Shown piece after piece: positions 1 through 12,475 of a DNA stretch of 64,000 bases (the first letter of the stretch is position 1; each line of letters opens with the position of its first letter). The notes beneath the pieces were generated by a model, which saw only the letters and a list, made by a program, of their open reading frames with translations, did not search any database and was not told where the DNA came from. The position numbers and the translations under genes are program-made. Origin of the DNA: Thuidium tamariscinum (lineage: Eukaryota; Streptophyta; Bryopsida; Hypnales; Thuidiaceae); NCBI GenBank assembly GCA_947034885.2, contig OX344752.2, positions 18,848,001 through 18,912,000 on the forward strand, written 5' to 3'.

Positions 1-1062
1 CACCATGTTGTTTTTGTAGCATTTTCTACACTTTTTTAGGGAGGGAGTATTTTAAAATTAGAAAAAATTATTTATTTATTTATTTTAAATGTTTTAATAT
101 ACACATTTAAGAAGAAGGTGAGTCATTGCAAGAAAGACCTGCGGCAAAGCGTAGCGTTTTGCACAGTACTCACTTTTTTCTTTGGGAGTACTATATAAAT
201 AGTAAATCAATTTTTAAAAAAAGTGAAAAATATGTTTGATGTATATACCTTTAAGAAGAAGATACCCTAGGAAGGAAAAGCATAGAAAAATTCTCTAAGT
301 AGGAGAACTAGAAAAGTGTTGAATTTCGTGAAAATTGTAACTTTCACTATATTTTCACATTTTAATTTGTAAAAAATAGGGAAAGTAATTTTTCTTAAAA
401 CTAAAAATTGTCCATTTGGGAAGACTTTATGGTAAAGGTATTTCACCAAAATAATGATCCAAAAACTATCTTGATTGTTCAAAAATGTGCGCGCAAGGGA
501 GGCCTGTTAGCACACATGTAGAGGAAAGAGAATAATGATTTTTTAAATTTCCTTCGGTGGAAACATGCCTACTTAGTGTAGGAATAGACCCTAAAAATCT
601 GAGCTCTAAACTATTAATTTAAAGTACTCCCCAGTACTAAAAACCCCTAAACCGCAAAGTGTGACAAATTAGAGAAATTAGAATTTAAATATAAAATGAT
701 TTTTGAAAATTTCTGAAAAATAAGGGTTTTGATAAATATCAAGTCAGTCATCTTCAATAAAAATTTCAAGTTCAAAGAGTTAATGCTTCAAAAGTTACAG
801 CTCATGACAACTCCGTCACTCAAAGTGTGATACCAAATAGTACAAGTCTTTCTTGCATTCACCCAGGTACCCTAAAAAGGAAAAGCATAGAAAAAAATCT
901 TTATGTAGGAGAACTAGAAAAGTGTAAAATCTCATGAAATTAGTACATTTACATTTTAATTTGTAAAAAGTAGGAAAATCAATTTTTTTTCTTAAATACA
1001 AATTTTCTATCTGAAAAGAGTTGATGTTGATGAGTTTTGACGAAAAGAATGATCAAAACCAT
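1..1062. repeat. A+T-rich repeat block, broken copies of a fold-back family
   Basis: No gene is seen. Two blocks (about 262-430 and 868-1010) are diverged copies of each other. Both contain GGAAAAGCATAGAAAAA followed by AGGAGAACTAGAAAAGTGT, and then an ATTTTAATTTGTAAAAA stretch that also occurs in the arms of the fold-back elements at 1.1-2.1 and 5.4-6.5 kb. They look like partial copies of those elements. The short minus-strand frames here are A+T-rich chance frames. Confidence 0.55.
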
Positions 1063-1120
1063 GGGTGATTGCAAAAAACACTTGTACTATTTGTTGCGTT
1101 TTGTCACACCCTAGTTTCTG

Positions 1121-2054
1121 ATTTTTTTTAGCCATAATTTTTGTGTTTTAGCTCCAAATGACTCAAAATTCATAGGAAAGCTACTCATAGCTATTATATA
1201 TCTATAATGAATTTTGGAGATTTTTCAAAAGAATTATTATTATTTTTAAATATCCCCAAAAATTTCTCACAGTACTCAATTTTGACCTAAAATTTAGAAA
1301 AGATGGTCTCTAAGTAGACTTATACCTACTATCCAAAGGAATTCTAAAAATAATAATTTTTAAGTATTATAGAAGTCCACAAAGAGAGCTTCATTCTGCA
1401 TTTTTTTCCAAAGGTATAAAACATTATTTTGGTGAGTTTTTTAGTCAAATCTCATCAACAAAAAGTATATTAATTGTTGTATTTATATGTATTTAAGAAA
1501 AAATCCTATTTTTTACAAATTAAAATGTCACAAGTTGTGTTTTCTTCACTGGAACTTTGCACATAGAATTTTCATAGAATTTCGGTGAAGAAAATATAGC
1601 TTGTGACATTTTAATTTGTAAAAAATAGGATTTTTTTTAAATACATAAAAATACAAAACTTGAAAAAAAAATTTGTTGATGAGATTTGACTAAAAAAATC
1701 ACCAAAATAATGTTTTATGCCTTTGAAAAAAACTGAAGAATGAAGCTCTCTTTGTGGAATTCTACAACACTTAAAAATAAGTATTTTTAGAATTCCTTTG
1801 GAAAGTAGGTATAAGTCTACTTAGAAACCATTTTTGCTAAATTTGAGGTCAAAATTCGTTTTTTTGGAGATAAATGGTGCTAAAAACCCCTAAATTGAGT
1901 ACTGTGAGAAATTTTCAGGGATATTTAAAAATAATAAATTATTTTTGAAAAATCTCCAAAATTCATTATAGATACATGACATGTATGAGTAGCTTTCCTA
2001 TGAATTTTGAGTCATTTGGAGCTAAAACACAGAAGTTATGGTCAAAAAATGTGC
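1121..2054. mobile_element. Fold-back (long inverted repeat) element, copy 1
   Basis: A long imperfect palindrome. The left arm (about 1121-1560) reads TTAGCTCCAAATGACTC, CATAGGAAAGCTACTCATA and so on. The right arm (about 1595-2054) is its reverse complement, ending GAGTCATTTGGAGCTAAAAC. The centre lies between TTTTCTTCAC (near 1550) and GTGAAGAAAA (near 1585). Just left of it, 1063 begins GGGTGATTGCAAAAAACAC, a terminal motif seen at other elements in this window. No reading frame of note lies inside, so it would be a non-autonomous DNA element. The outer ends are not certain and no target-site duplication was found. Confidence 0.7.
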
Positions 2055-2891
2055 AATCAGAGTTCTATTTGTACTCATGAAGAGGACATAACATAACATA
2101 TTTTCAAATTTCATTTGGGAAGTATATGCTTTACACCTAATCACCTATGCAAATAGACTATGAAAGTTTTGTTTACAAATCATTAAATTTGGGCACTCAT
2201 AACATAGTGAAAACTGTAACTTCTCCTTGTGACAACTCAACAAAAATGTTTTTTAAATATAAAATTATTATTTTTTATTTCTGAAAAATAAGAGATATAA
2301 TTACCATAAAGTTAGATATGTTTAATAAAAATTTAATGTTTATTGGACTTGTGCTTGAAAAGTTATAGTAGACAATAGGAAAGCAACCCGCATTGTCACC
2401 GAAAATAGGACCGTTGTTTCTTGCAATGACCCCCCAAAAGTTGGATATATATTTGAGTTATTCGTAAAGTACCCTAAACTGGGGTTTAAACCCATGAGTT
2501 TTGTGAAAAAGCTGGTTGAGTTAAAAAAGTTGAAATAAAAGTGGGTATGAAACTTATTTTTCCATCAAAATGGTGCCTAAAAAAGTTAGTTTGGTCCCCA
2601 CTTTTGAAGTCATATAACATAAGTATCTTGCAAAAAAGTTTGACACTTCAACCACAGTTGTCTTCCCAACTTCAAAAAAAGTCATGCCTAAAGTGGGGGG
2701 GACTTTACAAATAACTCAATTGACTATAAAATAGTTGATTGGGTGTTTTTGGGTTGAAATACTTCAAAGTATTATTTAAAAGCAACTCCAATCACTTCAT
2801 GCTAGAAAGAACTTTAAACATCCACACATTTTGGATGAAAGGTGTTGACAATTGCACACAAGATTTCAATACTTGGACTTTCCTTCATGTA

Positions 2892-3202
2892 TAGCAAATT
2901 TTGTTAAAATGGCGGTATTCCATATGCCATTTTTTAGACGACACAGTTTGAACTAAAAACTGACATCTAGGATTGGTGTACATTTTCAAACATCTAGGAC
3001 ACATATAGATTTCCAAAATCTATGATAGATATAGATTTCAAATCACGTGGTCTAGAATATCTTAGATAGGTATAGATTTTAGGCATCTACAACATGTATA
3101 GATTTTGAAAAATCTATAACTGATTTAGATTTCAAACCGCACAATCTCAATTGCAAAAAGTGTTGAACTATTGGAATACCGCCATTTTAACAAAATTCGC
3201 CA
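2892..3202. mobile_element. MITE with ~28-bp terminal inverted repeats
   Basis: The left end at 2892 reads AGCAAATTTTGTTAAAATGG then CGGTATTCC. The right end reads GGAATACCGCCATTTTAACA then AAATTCGC. The interior is a string of diverged ATAGATTT-type units (TATAGATTTCCAAAATCTAT and similar) that can fold on themselves. No coding capacity. A related but more decayed right end lies at about 12440-12475 (GGAATACCACGATTTTTATA). The superfamily cannot be assigned from what is visible. Confidence 0.75.
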
Positions 3203-3280
3203 TATGTTCTCATTGCCCTCCAAATAAGCAATTCTATACTATAGTAAAGTCAACACATGTACAGTTGTTGCAGGATGCAC

Positions 3281-3421
3281 AAACAATTTCTAGATTTAAC
3301 ATGTGAACTCATATAAGAAATGATGGTCCAAATATTACTTTATGCTTTCACGCAAACAATTTCTAGATTGAACATGTGAACTCATATAAGAAATGATGGT
3401 CCAAATATTACTTTATGCTTT
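3281..3421. repeat. Two-copy tandem duplication, 73-bp period
   Basis: AAACAATTTCTAGATT is followed by the same ~65 bases at 3281 and again at 3354, with very few differences. This is a recent local duplication next to the MITE at 2892-3202. Confidence 0.85.
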
Positions 3422-3850
3422 TTTGTGCACCAAGGTTTGGAAATTCGATGTACTCAAGTTCCATGGACGGATGCGATTGACAAGTGACCTAACCCTATTT
3501 GACGGTCCGTGGTGAAAGTTTCCGCATACCGGTGGAGATGCTCCGACAGGAGCGGGCTCCGAAGCCGCTTCCATTGTTACTCCATGACCGAGGGACCTCT
3601 GGTAAACATGTATACATTCGGTGGACTGACTGAACCGGCCAGACCCTAGCTTGGAGCTAGAAACGTGTGCACCCTGCATACCTAATATTAGTTAAGAACG
3701 TTCCAATGCAAAGTCTGCAACTTAATTTTACAGTAAACTTTAAATACGTTTGAATTGAAGAAAAACTACAGAACATACAAAGATCCCCGTAATTCAAAGC
3801 CCAATTTGTCTACAACACTGAGTTAGCAGCTAGTTCTACGTGTGTACTTT

Positions 3851-4099
3851 CTATGGCATATTTGTGTAGACCGTCGACTCCAGATCCCGATCGAAGGCGC
3901 TGCCGGCAAAGTCACAGACGTCGAAATCAACAAGAACTAATTTAAGTTCATCGATCGTAGACTCACTCTCCAAATTGTCTGCAATTGCCGTGTAAACTGA
4001 GAAACTGTGACTGATAAGCAAGTGAGTTCCGTAATATTTAACTTGCTCTAGGAGCTTGGATTCTTTGAGTGCTCGATCGATCAACTCCGGCGCCGGCAT
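3851..4099 (-). CDS. Short hypothetical frame in a non-A+T-rich island
   Basis: An 82-residue frame starting MPAPELIDRALKESKLLEQV and ending with the acidic stretch VLVDFDVCDFAGSAFDRDLE. Its composition is protein-like, with mixed charged and hydrophobic residues, unlike the lysine/phenylalanine-rich chance frames nearby. It lies in an island (about 3420-4440) of more balanced base composition. No family is recognised. It could be an exon of an unrecognised gene, a fragment captured by a transposon, or chance. Confidence 0.25.
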   Translation of the reverse strand: MPAPELIDRALKESKLLEQVKYYGTHLLISHSFSVYTAIADNLESESTIDELKLVLVDFDVCDFAGSAFDRDLESTVYTNMP

Positions 4100-4496
4100 T
4101 TGAATCGAACGAGTCGTTGACTAGCTCCAGTCGACGCGGATTAATAAGTCCCGCAGTTGAATCAATTGTATTCTAGTAGCAGTACCGACAATCGAATCAA
4201 TCAGAGGTCCGCGAGGACTCCCGAATTAATGGGCTGGGCAAGGTATAAGTTACATTCAAGTAACTCGCCGTAGTAGTCCTGTACTGTACAGCATCTCATG
4301 CTGCAGTTACTTAATTTCGTTTCAGTACTGCATGCATGTGTACTGTGTACTTACTAATTAAACTATGGATTTGTCTTAGCTGGAACAAACGGACTCTAAG
4401 TGCATATTAGAAAAAAAGGACTGGCCAGATCTTCGTTTAATTTATAGTACCTACTCAGTTGGAGTGTAGTGTTGTATCTCTTAATTTGCTGAGCAG

Positions 4497-4761
4497 GACG
4501 CTAAATCCTCCATTCGATCGAAGTGGGTCCAGCAGGGTAAACCGGTAAACTTGGGGTTTTTTAGGGGTAAAAGTGAAAAAAGACTCCTATTTTGGTCCCC
4601 TCTCTCAGTTAATTTGGGGTCTTTGATTGCAAATATAAATTGAGAATTGTAAGAAAATTTATTTGTGAAAGTTGAAAAATAAAAAATTCTTGCATTTTTT
4701 GATTTTTTTCCCAAGGTAAATCCACCTTGTTGGGCCTACTTCAAATGGAAGATTTAGTGTC
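4497..4761. mobile_element. MITE, GACRCYAAATCYTCC family, copy 1
   Basis: Inverted ends of about 40 bp: GACGCTAAATCCTCCATTCG at 4497, and at the right the reverse complement of GACACTAAATCTTCCATTTG. The repeats continue inwards as AAGTGGGTCCAGCAGGGTAA and AAGTAGGCCCAACAAGGTGG. The interior carries TTTGGGGTCT..GATTGCAAATAT. A second, clearly related copy lies at 14279-14564, and partial pieces lie at about 15360-15445 and 46060-46250. Non-coding. Confidence 0.75.
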
Positions 4762-5394
4762 TTCCCTTTCTTGCACTCTACTTTGGGACACATGTGTCAT
4801 GAATTTTTAGTCTCAACTTTGAAAAGGAGAAAAAAAAACATTCTAGACTTCTAGTCTTGGTTGGAGATACATGAACCTATAGATTGGCTATGGGATGTTG
4901 GTTGGTTATGGACGGTTTACATTTTGGAACCCACCTTTGAAAGTATAAAAGCTTTGAAAGTACTAGCTACACATGGAGAATAAATATGGCTCTATCCACT
5001 AGGTCACTTGGCTGCCCACCACCCTGATCACTTGATGTTAGATGAGCTTGTAAGATCTGTAGATAAGCCTATTACCATGCAAACTAGCAATCTGAACATC
5101 TTGAGGGTCACCTTCAATAGGAATACATAATTTTAGAGGTGTGTGCTTGTTTCACAAATCAAATCAAATTGAAATTTTAATTTTCTAATTGAAATTATGA
5201 TTTTTGTGAATTTTTGAAGTAGTTTGTCTGGAATTTATGAAACCATTCATGGAATGGAGTCATGACTCATGAACATCCAATAAACAATTCATGAGCACTC
5301 TCCCATGTATATCCAATGGTACTTAAGTGTTCACCATTAAAATATTGGCATATTATCTTTGTTGAGTTGTTGGCATTAATCTAGTGATTTTTTT

Positions 5395-6477
5395 GGGTGA
5401 ATTCATGAAACACTTGTACTATTTGTTGCGTTTTTTTTTTGGCTTGCTTAATATGGCTCTAACTTTTGAATAATAAACTCAATGCAAAAAACAAAAAAAC
5501 AATTTCTAGATATCTTGATTGAAAATGTTACTCTTATTTTTCGAAAATTTTAAAAAATCATTTCATATTTAAAATCCAATTTTATTAATTTGTCACAAAT
5601 TCCATAGAATGGAGTTTTTAGTACTATTTTGAACCCAAAAAAACGAATTTTAAGGTGAAAATTTGAGAAGATGGTCTTTCAGTATATTTGTAGCTATCCC
5701 CAAAAGGAATTTTCAAAATAGTTAATTTTGTGTGGTGTAGAAGTCCACAAAGGGGCATTTTTACTACCTATTTGTAGTTTGCTTTTTGAAACTTATAAAA
5801 CAAAATTTTGGTATTTTTTTTTTATCAAATCCCATCACCAAGAAGTCTTCTCAAATGGACAATTTTTAGATTTGCTTAAAATTGTTTTTTCTATTTTTTA
5901 CAAATTAAAATGTCAAAGTTGTATTTTTCTTCACTGGGTGAAGAAAATAGATACTTGAATGTTTAAATTAATAAAAAATAGGTATTATTTTTTAAAATAT
6001 AAATAAAAATTGTCCATTTGAGAAGATTTTTTGGTGATGAGATTTGCCAAAAAAAAAATACCAAAATTATGTTTTATAAGTTTCAAAAAGCAAACACCAC
6101 AAAGGCATCAAAAACGTCCCTTTGTGGACTTCTACACCACACAAAATTAACTATTTTGAAAATTCCTTTTGGGGATAGCTACAAATATACTAAAAGACCA
6201 TCCTCTCAAAATTTCACCTTAAAATTCGTTTTTTTGGGTTCAAAATAGTACTAAAAACTCCATTCTATGGAATTTGTGACAAAATATCGAGGGCTATTTT
6301 TAAAATAGTAAAATATTTTTGAAAAATATTCAAAAATTAGGAAAGATGTAGAATAGTTATGAGTGAGTTCTCTATAAATTTAGAGTCATTCAGAGCTAAA
6401 ACACAAAAGTTATAGCCAAAAAACTAGTCCTCAAAAACTTAAAGTGAAAATAGTACAAGTGTTTCGTGAATTCACCC
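5395..6477. mobile_element. Fold-back (long inverted repeat) element, copy 2
   Basis: Starts GGGTGAATTCATGAAACACT (5395) and ends with its near-exact inverse, GTGTTTCGTGAATTCACCC (to 6477). Each arm is roughly 500 bp. Inner landmarks such as GAAGTCCACAAAG at about 5740 pair with CTTTGTGGACTTC at about 6120. The centre, near 5925-5945, is TTCTTCACTGGGTGAAGAA, the same TTCTTCAC..GTGAAGAA centre as the fold-back at 1121-2054. The two are therefore one family. The short plus-strand frames inside (76 residues each) are chance frames. No matching target-site duplication was found. Confidence 0.8.
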
Positions 6478-7651
6478 GTAGGTAGTCCAATACTTTTAGA
6501 AAATATCTTGTGGGCTAGTACAACTTTTGTAGAAGTCCTTCTAGGCGAATTTTGAGCTTCAATTCAAATTTTGGATCACAGATAAAATTAAAACCCTCTA
6601 AAATGGCTAAGGTTGAGTAGTAGACATCCAATTAGGGAAGAAGGGGGGTGGGGGGTAAATATTAAAATAATTTTTAAAAATTTCAAAAAACTAAATAATG
6701 TTTAAAACTATTATATATAACTCCATTTCAAGTTTGATTTGAAATAGGCATACAAAGCAAAAGTTATGAACAAAAAAAACCCTTGTCTAAGGCCAAGGGA
6801 GCAAAAAATAGGACAAGTGTTTTTTGCAATCACCCCATTGCAGAATGAAAAAATCATACTTCTTTTTGTTTCAAAATAAAACTTGTGTTTCCTTTATAAA
6901 ACGCAAAGGAAACATTAATATTATTCAAAATGAAAGGGACTATAACTTTTGGCACATTATAGTTATTGATGTTTAGATCTAAAAGGTCCAATCAATGACT
7001 TCACTATAATTAAAAAACAAAGAATGCATTTGATTGGTCTAGTAGTCAAAGTATTTTGGTAACTACCTTGGCCATAGGGGCCTTTTCTTTCAAGGATTTA
7101 AGTTACATTCTATAATATGTTCATTACATACCTACCAAATTTTAGAGGTAGAAGAGGAATTTTATACATAATGCTTGAAATTGCCCACTTTGCTCAAAAA
7201 ACTTCATGTGACATAGCTTTTGATCTCCACACCTATTGGAAAATAAAATGATTCTCCCAACAAGGCGGTACATGTCCACACATTGTGTCAAAATTCTAGA
7301 AAGAATTGTTGAATATTAACTATATAGGAACTTCTCCACATTTTCTTGAAATTGGTTGTTCAATGACCACTTGCTCTTTTACAAATTAATAATGAGTATT
7401 GAAATACTTTTCTCATTAATTTGTATCTCTTTTGTAACATTATTGAACAATTTTTTGACTTGTAGAGCATTTTCTCATATATGATTACATCTTAGACATT
7501 TGATCAACTATCATTAATTCATTACCTATTCAACTTGAAAGTGAATATTCAAACAAATTCCATGAATCAAGCAATAATTATATAAAATTTGAAGCCATTT
7601 TTGGTATATGAATGAACAAATATTGTTAAAGACAAGGATATTGTCCTGTAC
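6478..7651. other. A+T-rich intergenic DNA
   Basis: No gene seen. Position 6818-6836 reads GACAAGTGTTTTTTGCAATC then ACCC, a terminus of the GGGT..TTGCAAGAAACAC element family, but its other end was not found. Confidence 0.5.
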
Positions 7652-7895
7652 ATCCATACCTTAGGTTAGGTTGTCTGTTTTCTTTATTTTATTTGTTACT
7701 TTGAGATATGTGGGACCGCACCTCCCCCCAATCATATTCTTGGTACTGTCAAAAAGCCCTCAATGGGGAAGGACATAGGGAATTCATTTCATGGCTTCCT
7801 AAGTGGGGGCATAAAAGATTTTGAACTTCAAAGTTTTTATATAAGAATTTAAAAAATGAGAAAATTACTTTCACTTTTATTTTGACTGTGGCAAC
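7652..7895. repeat. Dispersed repeat, ATACCTTA..GACTGTGGCAA family, copy 1
   Basis: Runs from CATACCTTAGGTTAGGTTGT through ATTCTTGGTACTGTCAAAAA to TTTTGACTGTGGCAA. The same order of landmarks recurs at 45551-45785, 45804-46041 and, inverted, at 57539-57857. The class is unknown: no terminal inverted repeat or poly-A tail is obvious. Confidence 0.6.
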
Positions 7896-8367
7896 GGCAC
7901 AGGGCACAGTTACTACTACTGAGATTGCATTTTCTTTTTCCCCTACGACAGTATTACTATTCAAGTTTTCGCATACCAGTATACAAAGCAGAAGGAATCA
8001 GAAAAGACAAGCCTTTTAATGAAACTGCAATACCCGCAAGTGCTGCCTTCCTATCTGCATAGTGAAATCGTAATTAACAAGGTCAAATATAATACAGATT
8101 ACACATCAAGAGTCTTGTTACGCCGTAATCATTGCTGAATTAGTGCGTTAATCTTGAGCTTGATGTGTAGTTGGAACAAACCTTATCAAGAATCAAAAGC
8201 TTGGCTATATGGCAAATATTTGACAAGAGCTAGGAGATCAATGAGAGGACTTCGTAATTTGCATCTATTCAAAGGGTTTTCCTAAGTTGAGAATCTGAGG
8301 CACTGTCATCCGATGTAATCCACCAGATCCATGGGAGTCCTTTGGAGACGAAGAGTTATATGCATTG

Positions 8368-11300
8368 TCAACGAAGCATGGAAAGATTTTGGTTCAAAAC
8401 AGCAAAACCATCCAGAACTTTCTCAAGCTTTTGATTAACTCGTTCCAGTAAGTGCAGATGGGGATTTCGACCGTCGTCTATGGTGTTCACTCTATTTTCC
8501 ACGTGCTCAATGTGCTGCGTCAGAAGTTCCATCATCAGCTCCGCACGGTATTTCATTGCCTCCTCCCTCTTCTCTGATGCCTGCAGACACAAGTTAGAAA
8601 ACGAAACCCTTAGATTTTCAGCTTCCAGAAAATGCCGTTGGGTCAATCAAAAGAGAAAGTAGCGTGCTTAGTTCTAATAATCGCTGAGTGGAGATTTGGG
8701 TGCACCATGATAGTAAATAGTGACAGGAGCTTAAAAATTGAGACTGGGAAGCAATTTAAATAACGAAGCTTAAAGAAGTAGTACAATTTACTCACCTGAA
8801 GCTCCACTAGCATCAAGCGCTGCATCTCCATCATTGCCCGACCTGAGTCCTTCGATCTCTTTTTTACAGGCTGCCCATCACTACCCAGAACCCTGGAGGG
8901 CTCACCTTCGAGCAGTTCACTTGGACAAGTCTTTCCTTTGACAGTAGGTTTCGTCACAATCGTTAGGTTCTTGCCTGAGACGTCCAGCCACACATCGTAA
9001 AACTTAGGCTTTAGAAGTTCTCTCCCAGCAATGCTCGGATTCCACATTGGATCAGTTGCTGCAGCTTTGGCAGACATAATCCTGCACAAAGTAGAATGCA
9101 CATCAGAGATTGAACAGTGACTGAAACCATCAATATTCTGAACAAAGTCGACCCGCAAAAAATTTCTCACAAAGCTCGTTTTACGGTTGAGAAGAAGCAA
9201 ATATGGTAGACAGCGGGCAGCTAGTAACGGCTGCATTATCCAAACATGTAGACTCATTTGCTTCCTGTAAAAGATAATAGCTACACCGTTAAATCTATTT
9301 AGTGACATTCATGAATTAATGTAGCACAAAAACAGCGTGCTAACTCAATTCACTTTGGTGCATCGTGTAACTTGGGACCACCATGAAGAAGCTTTTAAGT
9401 GAATAGTCGCTCAATCAACAAATGGCCAATACGAGATCCCTAAACCAGTAAATGGTGATCACCAAATTTTACCCGAATATGTGGTGTACAGAGCGAACCA
9501 TAGGACTACGAAATATTGCATCATACAGTGAATTGAATAGACGGTACATACTGATGATGCAGATTGATAGAGAATTGATCTTGCAAAAAACAAAGTACCT
9601 GTATTCTGTACATTCACGCCTCACGCTCCAATACTTGCTCTGACACTGCTTCTTGGTGAAATGGTCCCCAAACTTCGCTTGCATGGCTTTCAGAATAGGT
9701 GTCCACTTCTTCTGATATTTGACTTGGCCTTTACTCTCCTCCCACAAGCGTTTGTGAATGGAATCGTAGGTCTCGAACAGGAACCTGACAGATTCGTCTG
9801 TCCATGTGACATTCCCATCGGCATCTTGGCCAGGTTTTTTCCGTTTCCGGCTAAGCGATTCTCTTTTACGTCTGTCCGAATCCTCACTGTCAGAGTCGGA
9901 CTGTGAAGGAGACGCTAAAGGCCCGAAGTTTACATATGCCTCGGGATGCTCATGCAATCTGTGCATCTTAATTGACTGAAAGAACACACCAATGCACAAA
10001 CTCAGTGAGATTGAAAATTCATTTCCAAGGACGTTTTTGTAATTGTCAAACGGTCGCTTCTTTTCGGATCTTAACTCCCCTCCAATATAATTTCGTGCTT
10101 CCAGCTGATATATCATATATGCCTGCCTTCTATCTAGAAACGCGGTACTTCAGAAAGCCAATAAGTTAAAATTCACCTTATTTCCGTCTCCATAAACACG
10201 TGCAGCTTGAATACTTTCATACTCCTCTTGCTTTACATTTCCAACCATTAAATCTGCAATTCGGGAGTCAAAAAGTCCGTGTCAAATGAAGCTCCTGTCA
10301 TACTCCCACTAAGGAAACATAACGGTAACTCTGCACAATTATTAAATAGCTGTGTCAATATATACTAATCAGGCGACCCTTTTCTGAACATTCAGCATCA
10401 AAAGCGCATGCTCCAAGATGCCTTTCACATATGTGAAATTCCTGGAACAAATTCAACGGCAGTGTTCGGAGGACTGCTTTTTGTGATTTAGTATCTAAAC
10501 ACGACACTGTTCAAGTTCAATCCAATGAAGTATTACAGAAGAAAAGACTCCGATGATTACAGAATCCACAGTTCTAGCGTGAACAACGAACAAATACATA
10601 CCTTCCAGAAATTATCAAAGGTTCTGGATTCTACCAATTGGTATATAAAGTTCGTGGAACAGATTGAATTACACAGTTTGAATAATCTGTGACTGATACC
10701 GCGCTGTTCAAGCTAAATCGGATAATTTGTTAAAGAAAAAACTTTCTAGACTCCACAAAATTAGCGTGGACAAGCACACAAAGCCATATTCCCTCTCGAA
10801 ATTATGGCTGGCTGTGACGTCTGCTTCTTGAACGTATCAACTTAGATCACAGTCAGAATCAATGAAATTGAGAATCTCTTCATGTTGGATGTCAGAATCG
10901 TACCTCCGAATTTTCTCCATGCCTCGCTCTCAGGATTCACACTACTTCTCCATTCCTCTTTCACTTCCCCTTCGACCTCGCTTATCACACCATCACTCGC
11001 ACTGCTCTCGTGCACTAAGCATAGATCATCACCACCTCCACGCTTCGCGATGTTTTCCACCGTTTCTCCTCGACCATAATCATTCACCACGACTGCTGCC
11101 TGGCCAGCGTCACTCCCGAACGGCGTACTAAATGCAGACGTGTCCGGATGCCACCTCGCGTTGTTGTTGTTGTTGTTGTTGTTCGGCTGGCCACACAGCA
11201 AGCTCTGCCAATTGAACGGCGACGATGCTAACTGTCGCGAAGACGGGGAGAGTAAATCCGAAGGTGAGAACAGAGTCAAGTCTGCTCCGTAACCAATACA

Positions 11301-11522
11301 ACTCGACGTATTCAACGCTAAACTCCCCGCCAGCTCTCCACGAAACCCTCCACCAACACCACCTCCACTTCTTAACAAGTTTCCTCCACCATCGACCTCC
11401 TGCACAAAGCCGCCCTCGTCCGACGTCAAAGCCTTCAACCTATGACTGCCATGATGACTTCCATTTCCTCCCCAGCCATAGCGTTGATCCTCGTCTTGCT
11501 GCAACATGCTCTGAAAGCTCAT
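8368..11522 (-). CDS. Myb/SANT-like (trihelix-type) DNA-binding protein, five exons
   Basis: Probable nuclear transcription factor. Exons in reading order: 11522-10904, 10253-10177, 9975-9599, 9081-8796 and 8580-8368. All introns are GT..AG and every phase agrees, giving 523 residues. The start is the ATG at 11522 (MSFQSMLQQD). Residues 1-206 are a low-complexity Gly/Ser-rich region with an Asn run (114-121). Residues 233-357 hold an acidic Ser/Asp patch, a basic nuclear-localisation-like stretch (RRKRESLSRKRKK, 267-279) and the DNA-binding fold at about 288-352, with Trp at 290, 310, 323 and 348. That spacing suits the three-helix trihelix/Myb-SANT-like family. The last exons contain a basic patch and a C-terminal helix rich in Glu, Arg and Leu, probably a coiled coil for self-association. 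Family membership is clear; the target genes are unknown. Confidence is high for the gene and moderate for the exact start. Confidence 0.85.
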
Positions 11523-11960
11523 TTTCAATTCAACTCACATCCTCCACCGATTTCGCGCAAGATACGGAAGTAATGACGTACAAATCACGGAACTGATTAT
11601 TGCCGTTCTCCAAGCTAAGGTACGCTTACTGCTGCCGGCTGGTTTCGCAATGAGAGCAAGGCCCAAACACCATAGCCAGCTGCAGCGGGAGAGAAGCGAG
11701 CCCAAAATTAATAGCCAAGAGTACGTGGTAGGTTCACTGGCAACGTACTTATGGACCCACGGTCCCACCGCCCCACGGTCCTCGCACGGCCGGGCACGGT
11801 CGTCGGTCCCACCAACGGAACTGATGTCACCGTCGGGAAGTCGCGGTAATACCAAGCGAACTGATGTCACCGTGACCTGGGAAGTGTCTGTATTTGTACG
11901 GGCTCGTTGAAGCGGCCCCCTTCTCAACGCGCCCCTCACTTCGATTGGGGCATTTTGGGT
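11523..11960 (-). promoter_or_regulatory. G+C-rich 5' flank of the trihelix-like gene
   Basis: This stretch upstream of the ATG is much richer in G+C than the surrounding DNA and probably holds the promoter and 5' UTR. It carries GAACTGATGTCACCGT twice (about 11818 and 11859), each with a TGTCACCG core, and clustered CACGGTC and CACGGCC motifs. The 142-residue minus-strand frame that crosses it has no family signature and is not called a gene. Confidence 0.35.
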
Positions 11961-12129
11961 CAAAAGTATTTTACAGAATTCATCACCTGGGTCCGGGATG
12001 TGGCGGAGTAAAATACTTAGTCTTTCGACAATTCTCAGATTTTACAATTAGTGCTCCGCCTAATAGGAACTCAAATACTACTTTTGGAATTATTCTAATT
12101 TGTGGGGCCCACGAAATATGGGTACCCCT

Positions 12130-12475
12130 TCTATTCCAAAACGATCCCTCTCTATTCCAAAATGATCCCTGTCTATTCCAAAATGATCTTCAAGTAACAC
12201 AAAATGTCCCACATGAAGGTTGAATATAACATTTCTTCAAAAAAAAATTGAGTTGTGAAGAGAGCTTGGTGCACTCTTGAAATCAAGACACATCCAAGAT
12301 GTTTTAGACTGCACATTCTGAAATCTAAAATAGTTAGAGATTTTTTTAATCTATATACGTCCTAGATGTATGAAAATTTATACCTATCTTAGATGTCAGT
12401 TTTCAATTTAAAGTGCGCGTTTTGAAAAATGACATATCATGGAATACCACGATTTTTATAAAATTCACCATATAT
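12130..12475. repeat. Short triplicated motif plus decayed MITE end
   Basis: CTATTCCAAAAYGATCCCT occurs three times in a row (12130-12188). At about 12440-12475 GGAATACCACGATTTTTATA then AAATTCACCATATATG matches the right end of the MITE at 2892-3202, so a decayed copy lies here. From 12476 to 13730 nothing gene-like was recognised. Confidence 0.5.

Noticed and set aside
11535-11963. 142-residue minus-strand frame upstream of the trihelix-like gene
   Set aside because: It overlaps the probable promoter and 5' UTR, has no domain, and is not joined in phase to the gene.
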